Assembly (NCBI RefSeq): GCF_040744945.1
Contig: NZ_CP160453.1
Coordinates: 4,216,001-4,280,000, forward strand
Length of the DNA stretch: 64,000 bases
DNA from: Saccharothrix sp. HUAS TT1
GTDB taxonomy: Bacteria > Actinomycetota > Actinomycetes > Mycobacteriales > Pseudonocardiaceae
Reading direction: 5' to 3'
Part shown: positions 49,682-64,000 of the stretch, in pieces
Layout of the letters: every line of letters begins with the position of its first letter
Position numbering within the stretch: the stretch's first letter is position 1
Translations under genes and position numbers: made by a program
Notes under the pieces: generated by a model
Seen by the model: the letters and a program-made list of their open reading frames with translations, nothing else
The model's database searches: none
Told to the model about the DNA's origin: nothing

Positions 49682-50971
49682 CTAAGGCGTTCCGGGGTCC
49701 AGTTCGGACCCCTGCTCGTCGTCATCGTCGGCGAGGACGGCGACCATGTCGGCCGGGACGCGGAACGCGATCGCCTTCACGCCGCTGTAGACGGGGGTCA
49801 GCGCGGGTTCGACGCCCCGCGCGACGACGCCGCGCCCCTGGAGCATGCGCGTGATGCGAGCCACCGGCCTGGTGAAGCCGCGGAGCATCCGGTCGTCGTC
49901 GAACCCGGCGATCTCGTAGATCGCCTCGCGGTCGATCCACCCACCTCGGCGGGCGGCCTCGCGGATGACCTCGGCCTGGGGGCGCTCCTCGAAGTCGAGG
50001 TGGCGCAGCAGCTCCGCCGCGCCGGCGGCCGACCAGTCCGCGGTCTCCTGGCTCTCGCTCACCCGGGCGACGTCGCTCACCGACTCGCTGCGAACCGTGA
50101 CGTCGAGCGCGGTCGCCCGCCGGAGCAGGTCGACGGGCCGCATCATGTGCAGCCGCCTGCCGGACGCGGCGGCGAACTCCTCGACCAGCTCGACGCGCGG
50201 GCCCAGGAACTCGGACCGGTGCCGCCACCACCAGTCCTCCTTCTCGTCACCGGTCACGAACAACAGGTCGGCGCCGCGCCGCGACGCCTCCTGGACCGCC
50301 TGCGCCCAGACCAGGTAGTCGCCCGCCGCGCCCTCCGGGAGGCTCGACTCGTCCTTGCCCGCGTCGAGGTACCCGGGCGGTTCCTTCGCGTTGGCACGGC
50401 GCTTGCCCTCCTGGACGAGCTCCTTCCACCGGCCCTGCTCGGGTTTCGCGCCCACCTTGCCGCCGAGGAGCGCTTCCAGCTCCGCCAGCACCGGCTCGTG
50501 CTCGGGGGTCCGCGGCGAGTCGGGTGACGGCGAGGTGTGCGACTTGACGGCCGCCTCCAGCTCCTCGTGCAGCGCCGCCACCCGGTCCAGCAGGCCGTCG
50601 CGATCCGCGTCCGGCAGGGCCGTGGTCTTGGCCCACTGGAGCAGCGCGTCGTCGGCCGCCCTCCGCTGCTTGGCCAGGGCGGCGAGCACCTGGTCGACCG
50701 CCGCCGCGCGGCCGGCCAGGACCGTCAGCCGGTTGCGCCAGAACTCGCGCATCACCTGGTGCGGCACCCACAGCCGGTCGCCCACCCGCCGGAGCAGGCC
50801 GAGCAGGTCGTCGCGCGTCGCCTCGTTGTACCGGTACAGGTTGAGCAGCACGTTCGCGTCGACCACGACCAGCGCGGTCCGGAGGGCGTCGTCCAGCTCC
50901 CGCTCGGGGGCCCGGCGATAACCGGGGAAGGCGTCGTAGATGCCCGAGTTGCCGTCCGGCTGTTCGACCAC
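49682..50971 (-). CDS. PIN-like (PIN_8) domain protein
   Basis: A 429-residue protein whose first 250 residues form a large PIN-like nuclease fold. Conserved features are ALVVVDANVLLNLYRYNEATR (first Asp), HQVMREFWRNRLTVL (Glu), GDYLVWAQAV (Asp) and LLFVTGDEKEDWWW (last Asp). These four acids fit a metal-dependent RNase. The C-terminal part is unassigned and ends acidic. GTG 50971 is used; GTG 51010 could add 13 residues. PIN_8 proteins occur alone and in defence islands; here no antitoxin gene adjoins. Target unknown. Confidence 0.82.
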   Translation of the reverse strand: MVEQPDGNSGIYDAFPGYRRAPERELDDALRTALVVVDANVLLNLYRYNEATRDDLLGLLRRVGDRLWVPHQVMREFWRNRLTVLAGRAAAVDQVLAALAKQRRAADDALLQWAKTTALPDADRDGLLDRVAALHEELEAAVKSHTSPSPDSPRTPEHEPVLAELEALLGGKVGAKPEQGRWKELVQEGKRRANAKEPPGYLDAGKDESSLPEGAAGDYLVWAQAVQEASRRGADLLFVTGDEKEDWWWRHRSEFLGPRVELVEEFAAASGRRLHMMRPVDLLRRATALDVTVRSESVSDVARVSESQETADWSAAGAAELLRHLDFEERPQAEVIREAARRGGWIDREAIYEIAGFDDDRMLRGFTRPVARITRMLQGRGVVARGVEPALTPVYSGVKAIAFRVPADMVAVLADDDDEQGSELDPGTP

Positions 50972-51071
50972 AGGAGTCGTCCCCCGTCCTCCGGCGCTGT
51001 CGGCTCCCACCGCCGAGCGCGATGCCCGTAGGTCGTCGCACGGGCGCCCGGTGTTTCAAGCCGCCGCCGGG

Positions 51072-51446
51072 TCAGGAGGGGGAGACGTAGAGCCAGGACC
51101 CGCGTTCGCGGACGAAGTGGCTGATCTCGTAGAGGTGGTCGCGCTCGCCCGGCCGGCGGTAGTGGGCGCGGAACTCCACGGTGCCCGTCGACTCGAACGG
51201 GGTGCCGCCGGTCTGGGACAGGACCTCCAGGTGGGTCCAGCGCTGCTCGCGGTCCAGGTCGAGGAACCGCGGGCGGGTGGTCGGGTGCCACGTGGCCAGC
51301 AGGTACTCGTCGTCGTAGCGGGCGAAGGCGCTGTAGCGGGAGCGCATGAGGGCGACGGCGGTGGGCGCCTCGCGCTCGCCCCGGTGGAACGGCCCGCAGC
51401 ACGTGTCGTACGGCTCGCCCAGGCCGCACGGGCAGCGGTCGGTCAT
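51072..51446 (-). CDS. YchJ-family protein (UPF0225)
   Basis: A 124-residue protein. It starts with the SEC-C-like metal motif RCPCGLGEPYDTCCGPFHRGE and goes on ALMRSRYSAFARYDDEYLLATWHPTTRP, which is the YchJ pattern. The rest is an NTF2-like fold ending in WLYVSPS. The short N-terminal cysteine cluster binds zinc in relatives. The ATG overlaps the LRV gene stop. Function is unknown. Confidence 0.9.
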   Translation of the reverse strand: MTDRCPCGLGEPYDTCCGPFHRGEREAPTAVALMRSRYSAFARYDDEYLLATWHPTTRPRFLDLDREQRWTHLEVLSQTGGTPFESTGTVEFRAHYRRPGERDHLYEISHFVRERGSWLYVSPS

Positions 51447-51748
51447 TCCGGCCGGTCGCAGGCGGTGCGGCCGGAGCGGTCGTAGCGCACCCACGCCAGC
51501 GCGTTCTCCGCCTCGCGGTCACCTGCGGCGGCGTCCGCGGCCAGCGACGCGTGCACCTGGTAGCGCAGGTCGGCGGGCGCGGCGGAGTTGGTGAGCAGGT
51601 TCGCCCGGATCGCCGGGCTCGGGTCGTCGGCGAGCAGCGCCAACGCCTCGGCGGGCGCCGCGGGGTCGGTGGACAGCGCCTCGCGCACCGAGTCGTCCGG
51701 GTCGCGGGCCAGGGCCACGCCCCGCGCGACGGACATCTGTTCGTTCAC
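51443..51748 (-). CDS. Small LRV/HEAT-like repeat protein
   Basis: A 101-residue protein with two or more repeats of the type ARDPDDSVREALSTDPAAP and LADDPSPAIRANLLTNSAAP, the leucine-rich-repeat-variant pattern that builds a helical solenoid. No catalytic motif is present. GTG 51748 has little ribosome site, so an internal ATG start a few codons later is possible. It is coupled to the YchJ-like gene. Confidence 0.75.
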   Translation of the reverse strand: MNEQMSVARGVALARDPDDSVREALSTDPAAPAEALALLADDPSPAIRANLLTNSAAPADLRYQVHASLAADAAAGDREAENALAWVRYDRSGRTACDRPE

Positions 51749-51766
51749 GGCGCCAGGATATAGAGG

Positions 51767-51815
51767 GAAGCGGCCCCCCTCCCGTTGACTGCCAGTCGGG
51801 GAGGGGGACCGCTTC
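51767..51815 (-). terminator. Terminator of GH6 gene
   Basis: A 17-bp stem (51767-51783 with 51799-51815) has one mismatch that becomes a G-U pair on the minus strand, consistent with termination of the leftward GH6 transcript, whose coding ends at 51833. Confidence 0.75.
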
Positions 51816-51832
51816 GAGGGCCGGCTACGGCG

Positions 51833-53635
<1,803 letters not shown>

Positions 53636-53649
53636 TGGGAACGCTCCCA
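53636..53649. promoter_or_regulatory. CelR/CebR-type operator upstream of GH3
   Basis: TGGGAACGCTCCCA differs from the consensus by one base and lies 43 bases before the GH3-CBM2 start, at the place expected for a repressor that overlaps the promoter or transcript start. Confidence 0.88.
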
Positions 53650-53692
53650 GCGCCTTCCTCGACGCTGTTCCCCGATCCCCGGAGGCAACGCA

Positions 53693-59092
<5,400 letters not shown>

Positions 59093-59100
59093 ACCCAGTC

Positions 59101-59141
59101 TCGGCACGGGGCGTTCTGCGCGCCCGGGCGTCCCGTGCCGA
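59101..59141 (+). terminator. Hairpin between GH9 and GH48 genes
   Basis: A 10-bp perfect stem (TCGGCACGGG with CCCGTGCCGA) surrounds a 21-nt loop with its own GC-rich helix. It begins eight bases after the GH9 stop. It may terminate or stabilise the GH9 message, so that GH48 is made at a different level. Confidence 0.6.
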
Positions 59142-59206
59142 CTCCACCACCGCCGCCACGCCCCAAGCTCGCGGGTCAATGGCTGATCCGTGCAGGAGGA
59201 GGACGC

Positions 59207-62146
59207 ATGAGGTACCGCACCAGAGCGGGACGGTTGCGCACCGGCCCGCTCGCGCTGATAGCCGCGGCGGCGACCGCCGCGGGTGTTATGCCGTTCGTCG
59301 CGCCGGTGGCGAACGCGGCCGTCGCGTGTACGGTCAACTACCAGGTCACCAACCAGTGGCAGGGCGGCTTCGGCGCCAACGTGTCCGTCCGCAACGAGGG
59401 CGACGCGGTGAACAACTGGCGCCTCACGTGGACCTTCCCGGACGGCCAGCGGGTCCAGCAGGGCTGGAACGGCACGTTCTCGCAGAGCGGCACCGGGGTC
59501 ACCGTGTCGGCGCCGAGCTGGTCGCCCAACCTGGGCACCGGCGCCACCGTCACCCCGGGCTTCAACGGCTCGTGGACCGGCCAGAACCGGCCGCCGACGG
59601 ACTTCGCGCTCAACGGCACGCGGTGCACGGGGCCGAACGTCAACGCCAACCCCACCGCGTCGCTGACCTCGCCGACGACCGGGCAGGCGTTCCAGTCCGG
59701 CCAGGCGATCGCGCTGGCGGCCTCCGCCGCCGACACCGACGGCACCGTCTCCAAGGTCGAATTCCTGGCCGACGGCGTGGTCGTCGCGACCGACACGAGC
59801 GCCCCGTACACGGGTTCGTGGACCGGCGCGACCGTGGGTGAGCACGCGATCGTGGCCCGCGCCACCGACGACAAGGGCGGCATCGGCAACTCCAGCATCG
59901 CCAGCATCCGCGTCATCGCGGGCCAGGCGATCCAGGTGAGCCCGCCGTCGCTGAGCGTGCGGCAGGGCGGCACCGGCACCTTCGGCGTGTCGCTGGCCAC
60001 CGCGCCCACCTCGTCGGTGACGGTCGCCGTCGCCCGCTCGGCCGGCAGCACCGACCTCACGGCCGCTCCGACGTCGCTGACGTTCACCACCGCCAACTGG
60101 GCGACCAAGCAGAACGTCACGGTCACCTCGGCGGCCAACGGCGGCACGCTGGCCACGGCCACGTTCACCGCCAGCGCCACCGGCGCCACCGGCGCCTCGG
60201 TCGAGGTCAAGGAGGTCAGCGCCGACACCTCGACGTTCGAGCAGGCGTTCCTCGACCAGTACGCCAAGATCCACGACCCGGCGAGCGGCTACTTCCGCAC
60301 CTTCTCCGACGGGCTGAAGGTGCCGTACCACTCGATCGAGACGCTGATGGTGGAGGCGCCGGACCACGGTCACCAGACCACGTCCGAGGCGTTCAGCTAC
60401 TACCTGTGGCTCGAAGCGAGCTACGCCCGGATCACGGGTGACTGGTCGTCGTTCAAGAAGTCCTGGGCCTCGATGGAGAAGTACATCATCCCGGCCACCG
60501 CGGACCAGCCGACCAACAACAAGTACGACGCGTCCAAGCCCGCGACCTACGCCCCCGAGCACCCGCGGATGGACCAGTACCCGTCGCAGCTCGACTCCAA
60601 CGCGCCGGTGGGTCGCGACCCGATCGCGGCCGAGCTGAAGGCGGCGTACGGCACCGACGACATCTACGGCATGCACTGGCTGCTCGACGTCGACAACACC
60701 TACGGCTTCGGCCGGTGCGGCGACGAGTCCGACGCGCTGCCCGCGTACATCAACACCTACCAGCGCGGTTCGTCGGAGTCGGTGTGGGAGACCATCCCGC
60801 AGCCGTCCTGCGACACCTTCGCGCACGGTGGCCCCAACGGCTTCCTCGACCTGTTCACCAAGGACGCCAGCTACGCCAAGCAGTACAAGTACACCAACGC
60901 CCCGGACGCCGACGCGCGTGCGGTGCAGGTGGCGCTGCTGGCCCAGGAGTGGGCGACCGAGCAGGGCAAGGCCGCCGAGATCGCCCCGGAGGTCGCCAAG
61001 GCGGCGAAGATGGGCGACTACCTCCGCTACGCCATGTTCGACAAGTACTTCAAGAGGATCGGCAACTGCACCAGCCCGACCACCTGCCCCGGTGGCACCG
61101 GCAAGGACAGCGCGCACTACCTGATGTCCTGGTACTACGCGTGGGGTGGCGCGACCGACACGTCCGCCGGTTGGGCGTGGCGCATCGGCTCGGGCGCTTC
61201 GCACCAGGGCTACCAGAACCCGCTCGCGGCGTACGCGCTGGCGAACGTGCCGGCCCTGAAGCCGAAGTCGGCGACCGGCCAGCAGGACTGGGCCACGTCG
61301 ATGACCCGCCAGCTGGAGATGCTGCAGTGGCTGCAGTCGGCCGACGGCGGCATCGCCGGTGGTGTCACGAACACGTGGGAAGGCTCGTACAGCCAGCCGC
61401 CGGCCGGCACGCCGACCTTCTACGGCATGTTCTACGACGCCCACCCGGTGTGGCGCGACCCGCCGTCGAACCGCTGGTTCGGCTTCCAGGCGTGGCAGAT
61501 GGAGCGCACCGCCGCCCTGTACGAGATGACGGGCAACGCGGCGGCCAAGAAGATCCTCGACAAGTGGGTCCCCTGGGCCATCGCGAACACCACCGTCGGC
61601 ACGGGCGGGGCGTTCCAGATCCCGTCCGACCTGGAGTGGACCGGCGCGCCGGACAACTGGAACGCCACCAACCCCGGCGCCAACGCGAACCTGCGCGTCC
61701 GAGTGCTCAACTTCAGCCAGGACGTCGGCATCGCCGCGTCCTACGCCAAGACGCTCCTCAACTACGCGGCCGAGTCGGGCAACGCCCAGGCGAAGACCGT
61801 CGGTGAGGGCCTGCTGACGGCGCTGCTGGCGCACAAGACCGACAAGGGCATCGCGATCCCCGAGGAGCGCAAGGACTACAACCGCTTCGACGACACGTAC
61901 AACACGTCGACGCGCGAGGGTCCGTACGTTCCGTCCGGCTGGTCGGGCGACATGCCCAACGGCGACCAGATCAAGCCGGGTGTGTCCTTCGTGGACATCC
62001 GCTCGATGTTCAAGCAGGACCCGGACTGGCCGAAGGTCCAGGCGTACCTGGACGGCGGCCCCGCGCCGACCTTCACCTACCACCGGTTCTGGGCGCAGGC
62101 TGAGATCGCTACGGCGTTCCAGCTGCACGTGGAGCTGTTCGGGTAG
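59207..62146 (+). CDS. Secreted GH48 cellulase with N-terminal CBM2
   Basis: A 979-residue exported reducing-end exocellulase. After the signal peptide comes CBM2 (about 38-140, NQWQGGFGANVSVRNEGD). An Ig-like Big_9-type module follows (about 143-243, TASLTSPTTGQAFQSG), then a Calx-beta-like module (about 245-340, VSPPSLSVRQGGTGTFGVSL). The GH48 domain fills 342-979, with the acid Glu in APDHGHQTTSEAFSYYLWLEA and the helices of an (alpha/alpha)6 barrel. AGGAGGAGG lies before the ATG. No operator is seen in the 114-bp gap before it. A strong terminator follows. Confidence 0.95.
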   Translation: MRYRTRAGRLRTGPLALIAAAATAAGVMPFVAPVANAAVACTVNYQVTNQWQGGFGANVSVRNEGDAVNNWRLTWTFPDGQRVQQGWNGTFSQSGTGVTVSAPSWSPNLGTGATVTPGFNGSWTGQNRPPTDFALNGTRCTGPNVNANPTASLTSPTTGQAFQSGQAIALAASAADTDGTVSKVEFLADGVVVATDTSAPYTGSWTGATVGEHAIVARATDDKGGIGNSSIASIRVIAGQAIQVSPPSLSVRQGGTGTFGVSLATAPTSSVTVAVARSAGSTDLTAAPTSLTFTTANWATKQNVTVTSAANGGTLATATFTASATGATGASVEVKEVSADTSTFEQAFLDQYAKIHDPASGYFRTFSDGLKVPYHSIETLMVEAPDHGHQTTSEAFSYYLWLEASYARITGDWSSFKKSWASMEKYIIPATADQPTNNKYDASKPATYAPEHPRMDQYPSQLDSNAPVGRDPIAAELKAAYGTDDIYGMHWLLDVDNTYGFGRCGDESDALPAYINTYQRGSSESVWETIPQPSCDTFAHGGPNGFLDLFTKDASYAKQYKYTNAPDADARAVQVALLAQEWATEQGKAAEIAPEVAKAAKMGDYLRYAMFDKYFKRIGNCTSPTTCPGGTGKDSAHYLMSWYYAWGGATDTSAGWAWRIGSGASHQGYQNPLAAYALANVPALKPKSATGQQDWATSMTRQLEMLQWLQSADGGIAGGVTNTWEGSYSQPPAGTPTFYGMFYDAHPVWRDPPSNRWFGFQAWQMERTAALYEMTGNAAAKKILDKWVPWAIANTTVGTGGAFQIPSDLEWTGAPDNWNATNPGANANLRVRVLNFSQDVGIAASYAKTLLNYAAESGNAQAKTVGEGLLTALLAHKTDKGIAIPEERKDYNRFDDTYNTSTREGPYVPSGWSGDMPNGDQIKPGVSFVDIRSMFKQDPDWPKVQAYLDGGPAPTFTYHRFWAQAEIATAFQLHVELFG

Positions 62147-62164
62147 ACCCGCGAAGGTCGCCGG

Positions 62165-62194
62165 CACCCCCCTCACGACGTGGTGAGGGGGGTG
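62165..62194 (+). terminator. Hairpin terminator after GH48
   Basis: A perfect 12-bp stem, CACCCCCCTCAC with GTGAGGGGGGTG, around a 6-nt loop, 18 bases past the GH48 stop. Confidence 0.8.
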
Positions 62195-62221
62195 TTCGGC
62201 GTGTCGCGGAACGTCTCGACA

Positions 62222-62399
62222 GTCGAATCATTTCGACGATTACGTCGCGGATGAAACAACTCTGAAACTTCGGTGTTGACGCGGGTGAGAGAGCTGTGCC
62301 ACATTTCTGGCACCCCGCCCCGCTGACCCAGGTCGGCGATGTTTTCGCGCAGCGATCGAAACGATTCGACTCGGTGAGCTGCACCTTCGAACAATTCGA
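62222..62399. promoter_or_regulatory. Three TCGAA-TTCGA inverted repeats upstream of second GH3
   Basis: TCGAA-TCAT-TTCGA lies at 62223-62236, TCGAA-ACGA-TTCGA at 62356-62369, and TCGAA-CAA-TTCGA at 62387-62399, with the last 19 bases before the GH3 start. They differ wholly from the CelR/CebR box. The half-site CGAA...TTCG resembles, from memory, the site reported for BxlR, a xylobiose-responsive regulator in Streptomyces. The repeats are seen; the regulator is inferred. Confidence 0.7.
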
Positions 62400-62418
62400 C
62401 GACCACGAGAGGTGTGCC

Positions 62419-64000
62419 GTGGACCCGCTGCCGTTCCGCGATCCGGGTCTGCCGGTCGAGGACAGGGTGACCGACCTGCTCGACCGGCTGAGCGACGAGG
62501 AGAAGGTGGCGCTGCTGCACCAGCACCAGCCCGCCGTGCCGAGGCTGGGGCTCGCGGCGTTCCACACCGGCATGGAGGCGCTGCACGGGGTGGCGTGGCT
62601 GGGCGTGGCCACGGTCTTCCCGCAGGCGATCGGGCTGGCGTCCTCGTGGGACACCGGGCTCGTGCGCCGCGTCGGCGAGGCCGTCGGCGTCGAGGCGCGC
62701 GGCTTCCACCACCGGGACCCGGTCCAGCACGGGCTCAACGTGTGGGCGCCGGTGGTGAACCCGCTGCGCGACCCGCGCTGGGGCCGCAACGAGGAGGGCT
62801 ACTCCGAGGACCCGACGCTGACCGCGGCGATGGGCACGGCGTACGCGAGCGGCCTGCGCGGCGACCACCCGCGCTACCTGCGCACCGCGCCGACGTTGAA
62901 GCACTTCCTGGGCTACAACAACGAGGACGACCGCTGCGTCACGTCGTCGGACCTGCGGCCGCGGGTGCTGCACGAGTACGAGCTGCCGTGCTTCCGCGGT
63001 CCGGTCGAGGCGGGCGCGGCGGTGGCCGTGATGCCGTCGTACAACCTGGTCAACGGCCGCCCCGCGCACCTGAGCCCGTTGCTGGAGCAGGAGTTGCGGA
63101 CGTGGGCGCCGGACGGCCTCGCGGTGGTCAGCGACGCGTACGCGCCGTCGAACGTGGCGGGGTTGCAGGCGTACCTGCCGACCCAGGCCGAGGGCCACGC
63201 CGCGCTGATCGCCGCGGGCCTGGACAGCTTCACCGACCAGGACGCCGACCCGTCGCTGACGGTCGAGAGCGTCACCACGGCGATCAAGGACGGGCTGCTG
63301 GACCGGGCCGCGGTGGACCGGGCCGTCGGCCGGGTGCTCGCGCTGCGGTTCCGGCTCGGCGAGTTCGACCCGCCGGAGGGCAACCCCTTCGCGGCGATCA
63401 CGTCCGACGTCATCGGCGCGCACGGCGAGCTGGCGCTGGAGGCCGCGCGGCAGGCGGTCGTGCTGCTGCGCAACGAGTCCCTGCTGCCGCTGGAGCGCGG
63501 CACGGGCCTCGCCGTCATCGGCACGCACGCGGACGTCCTGTTCGAGGACTGGTACAGCGGCACCCTGCCGTACCAGGTGACCGTCCGAAGAGGACTGGCG
63601 GAGTTCGCCCCGGTGACCTGCGTCGAGGGCGTCGACCGGATCGCGCTGCGCGCGGCGGACGGGCGCTACCTCGGGGTCCGTGGCGGTGTGGTGGGCCTGG
63701 GCGAGCGGGCGCTGTTCGACCTGTTCGACTGGGGCGACGGCGTGTGGACGCTGCGGGACGTGGGGTCGCGCCGCTACCTAGGCGTCGCCGAGGACGGCTC
63801 GCTGGTCGCCACCGCGACGATGCCCGGCGGCTGGGACGTGCGGGAGCTGTTCGAGCCGCGGCTCACCGACGGCGGGGTGGTGCTGCGCAACAAGGTGTCC
63901 GGGAACGACACCGGGCCGTTCGAGGTCGAACGCGTGGTGGACGGGATCGCGGCGGCGGTCGAGGCGGCGGCCCGGGCGGACGCGGTCGTGCTGGTGCTGG
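62419..64000 (+). CDS. GH3 glycosidase with inserted trefoil-like domain (3' end outside window)
   Basis: At least 527 residues, running off the right edge. No signal peptide is present, so it is probably cytoplasmic. The GH3 barrel has AFHTGMEALHGVAWLGVATVFPQAIGLASSWD, RTAPTLKHFLGYNNEDDR and the nucleophile region LAVVSDAYAPSN; the second domain starts with VVLLRNESLLPL. Between about residues 410 and 495 an insertion rich in RYLGVRGG, WTLRDVGSRRYLGVAEDGSL and VVLRNKVSG words looks like a fascin-type beta-trefoil. The subfamily resembles beta-xylosidase/beta-glucosidase enzymes acting on imported oligosaccharides. GAGAGG lies six bases before the GTG. Confidence 0.88.
   Translation, partial: MDPLPFRDPGLPVEDRVTDLLDRLSDEEKVALLHQHQPAVPRLGLAAFHTGMEALHGVAWLGVATVFPQAIGLASSWDTGLVRRVGEAVGVEARGFHHRDPVQHGLNVWAPVVNPLRDPRWGRNEEGYSEDPTLTAAMGTAYASGLRGDHPRYLRTAPTLKHFLGYNNEDDRCVTSSDLRPRVLHEYELPCFRGPVEAGAAVAVMPSYNLVNGRPAHLSPLLEQELRTWAPDGLAVVSDAYAPSNVAGLQAYLPTQAEGHAALIAAGLDSFTDQDADPSLTVESVTTAIKDGLLDRAAVDRAVGRVLALRFRLGEFDPPEGNPFAAITSDVIGAHGELALEAARQAVVLLRNESLLPLERGTGLAVIGTHADVLFEDWYSGTLPYQVTVRRGLAEFAPVTCVEGVDRIALRAADGRYLGVRGGVVGLGERALFDLFDWGDGVWTLRDVGSRRYLGVAEDGSLVATATMPGGWDVRELFEPRLTDGGVVLRNKVSGNDTGPFEVERVVDGIAAAVEAAARADAVVLVL

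Noticed and set aside
62223-62399. TCGAA inverted repeats as attachment sites or terminators
   Set aside because: The arms are only five bases, the three copies are in a promoter region, and no integrase or tRNA is near. An operator role is more likely.

Overview
The window is very GC-rich DNA with frequent GTG starts, ATGA/GTGA start-stop overlaps and no tRNA or rRNA gene. Its gene content (split CrtYc/CrtYd lycopene cyclase, CGNR regulator, GAF-ANTAR protein, RipA-like NlpC/P60 hydrolase, CelR/CebR-type operators) points to an actinomycete, most likely Pseudonocardiaceae (Saccharothrix/Lentzea/Actinosynnema-like). That placement is an inference from style and content.

Layout. (1) 1-2876, minus strand: AraC-type regulator, GAPDH and a PNPOx-like flavoprotein, joined by start-stop overlaps. 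(2) 3493-17689: a compact aromatic (shikimate/tyrosine-branch) cluster. It holds an HpaB/HpaC two-component phenol hydroxylase, an NAD(P)-binding protein, an MFS exporter, two TyrA-type dehydrogenases, two secreted proteins, a SAM methyltransferase, an AroH chorismate mutase, a class II aldolase-fold protein, an FAD/NAD(P) protein, a type I-beta DAHP synthase and a CGNR regulator. It makes its own precursor enzymes but has no NRPS, PKS or aminotransferase here. (3) 17937-20804: crtYc-crtYd-methyltransferase-crtU, the aromatic-carotenoid (isorenieratene-type) end of a carotenoid pathway, flanked on both sides by low-complexity repeat DNA. (4) 21439-27173: a proline-rich small ORF, DUF4037 protein, secreted S33 peptidase, a duplicated membrane protein, a frameshifted secreted-protein gene and a GGVHFH-motif membrane protein. 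(5) 27409-49505: housekeeping and signalling genes, including aconitase, an ABC pair, a divergent sirtuin, an alpha carbonic anhydrase, an acyl-CoA ligase, an NlpC/P60 hydrolase, a voltage-gated channel, a tandem-GGDEF protein, an MHYT protein, MobA, a MoxR-DUF58-VWA operon, a two-component system fused by overlap to a TAXI binding protein, and a GAF-ANTAR protein. (6) 49682-51748: PIN-like nuclease, YchJ and LRV proteins. (7) 51833-64000: a cellulase locus with GH6-CBM2, GH3-CBM2, GH9-CBM3-Fn3-Fn3-CBM3, CBM2-GH48 and a second, cytoplasmic-looking GH3.

How it works together. The cellulase genes give endo-, processive and reducing-end exo-acting enzymes plus beta-glucosidases. Four 14-bp palindromes matching the CelR/CebR operator tie GH6, GH3 and GH9 to cellobiose control. 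The last GH3 gene instead has three TCGAA-(3/4)-TTCGA inverted repeats, suggesting a different regulator. In the aromatic cluster, DAHP synthase, chorismate mutase and TyrA would feed 4-hydroxyphenylpyruvate. The aldolase-fold protein resembles the NovR/CloR type in length and context, and HpaBC would add an ortho-hydroxyl. The product is unknown. Many gene ends carry strong perfect hairpins read as terminators; the most elaborate non-coding structure is a nested inverted-repeat array at 45659-45801.
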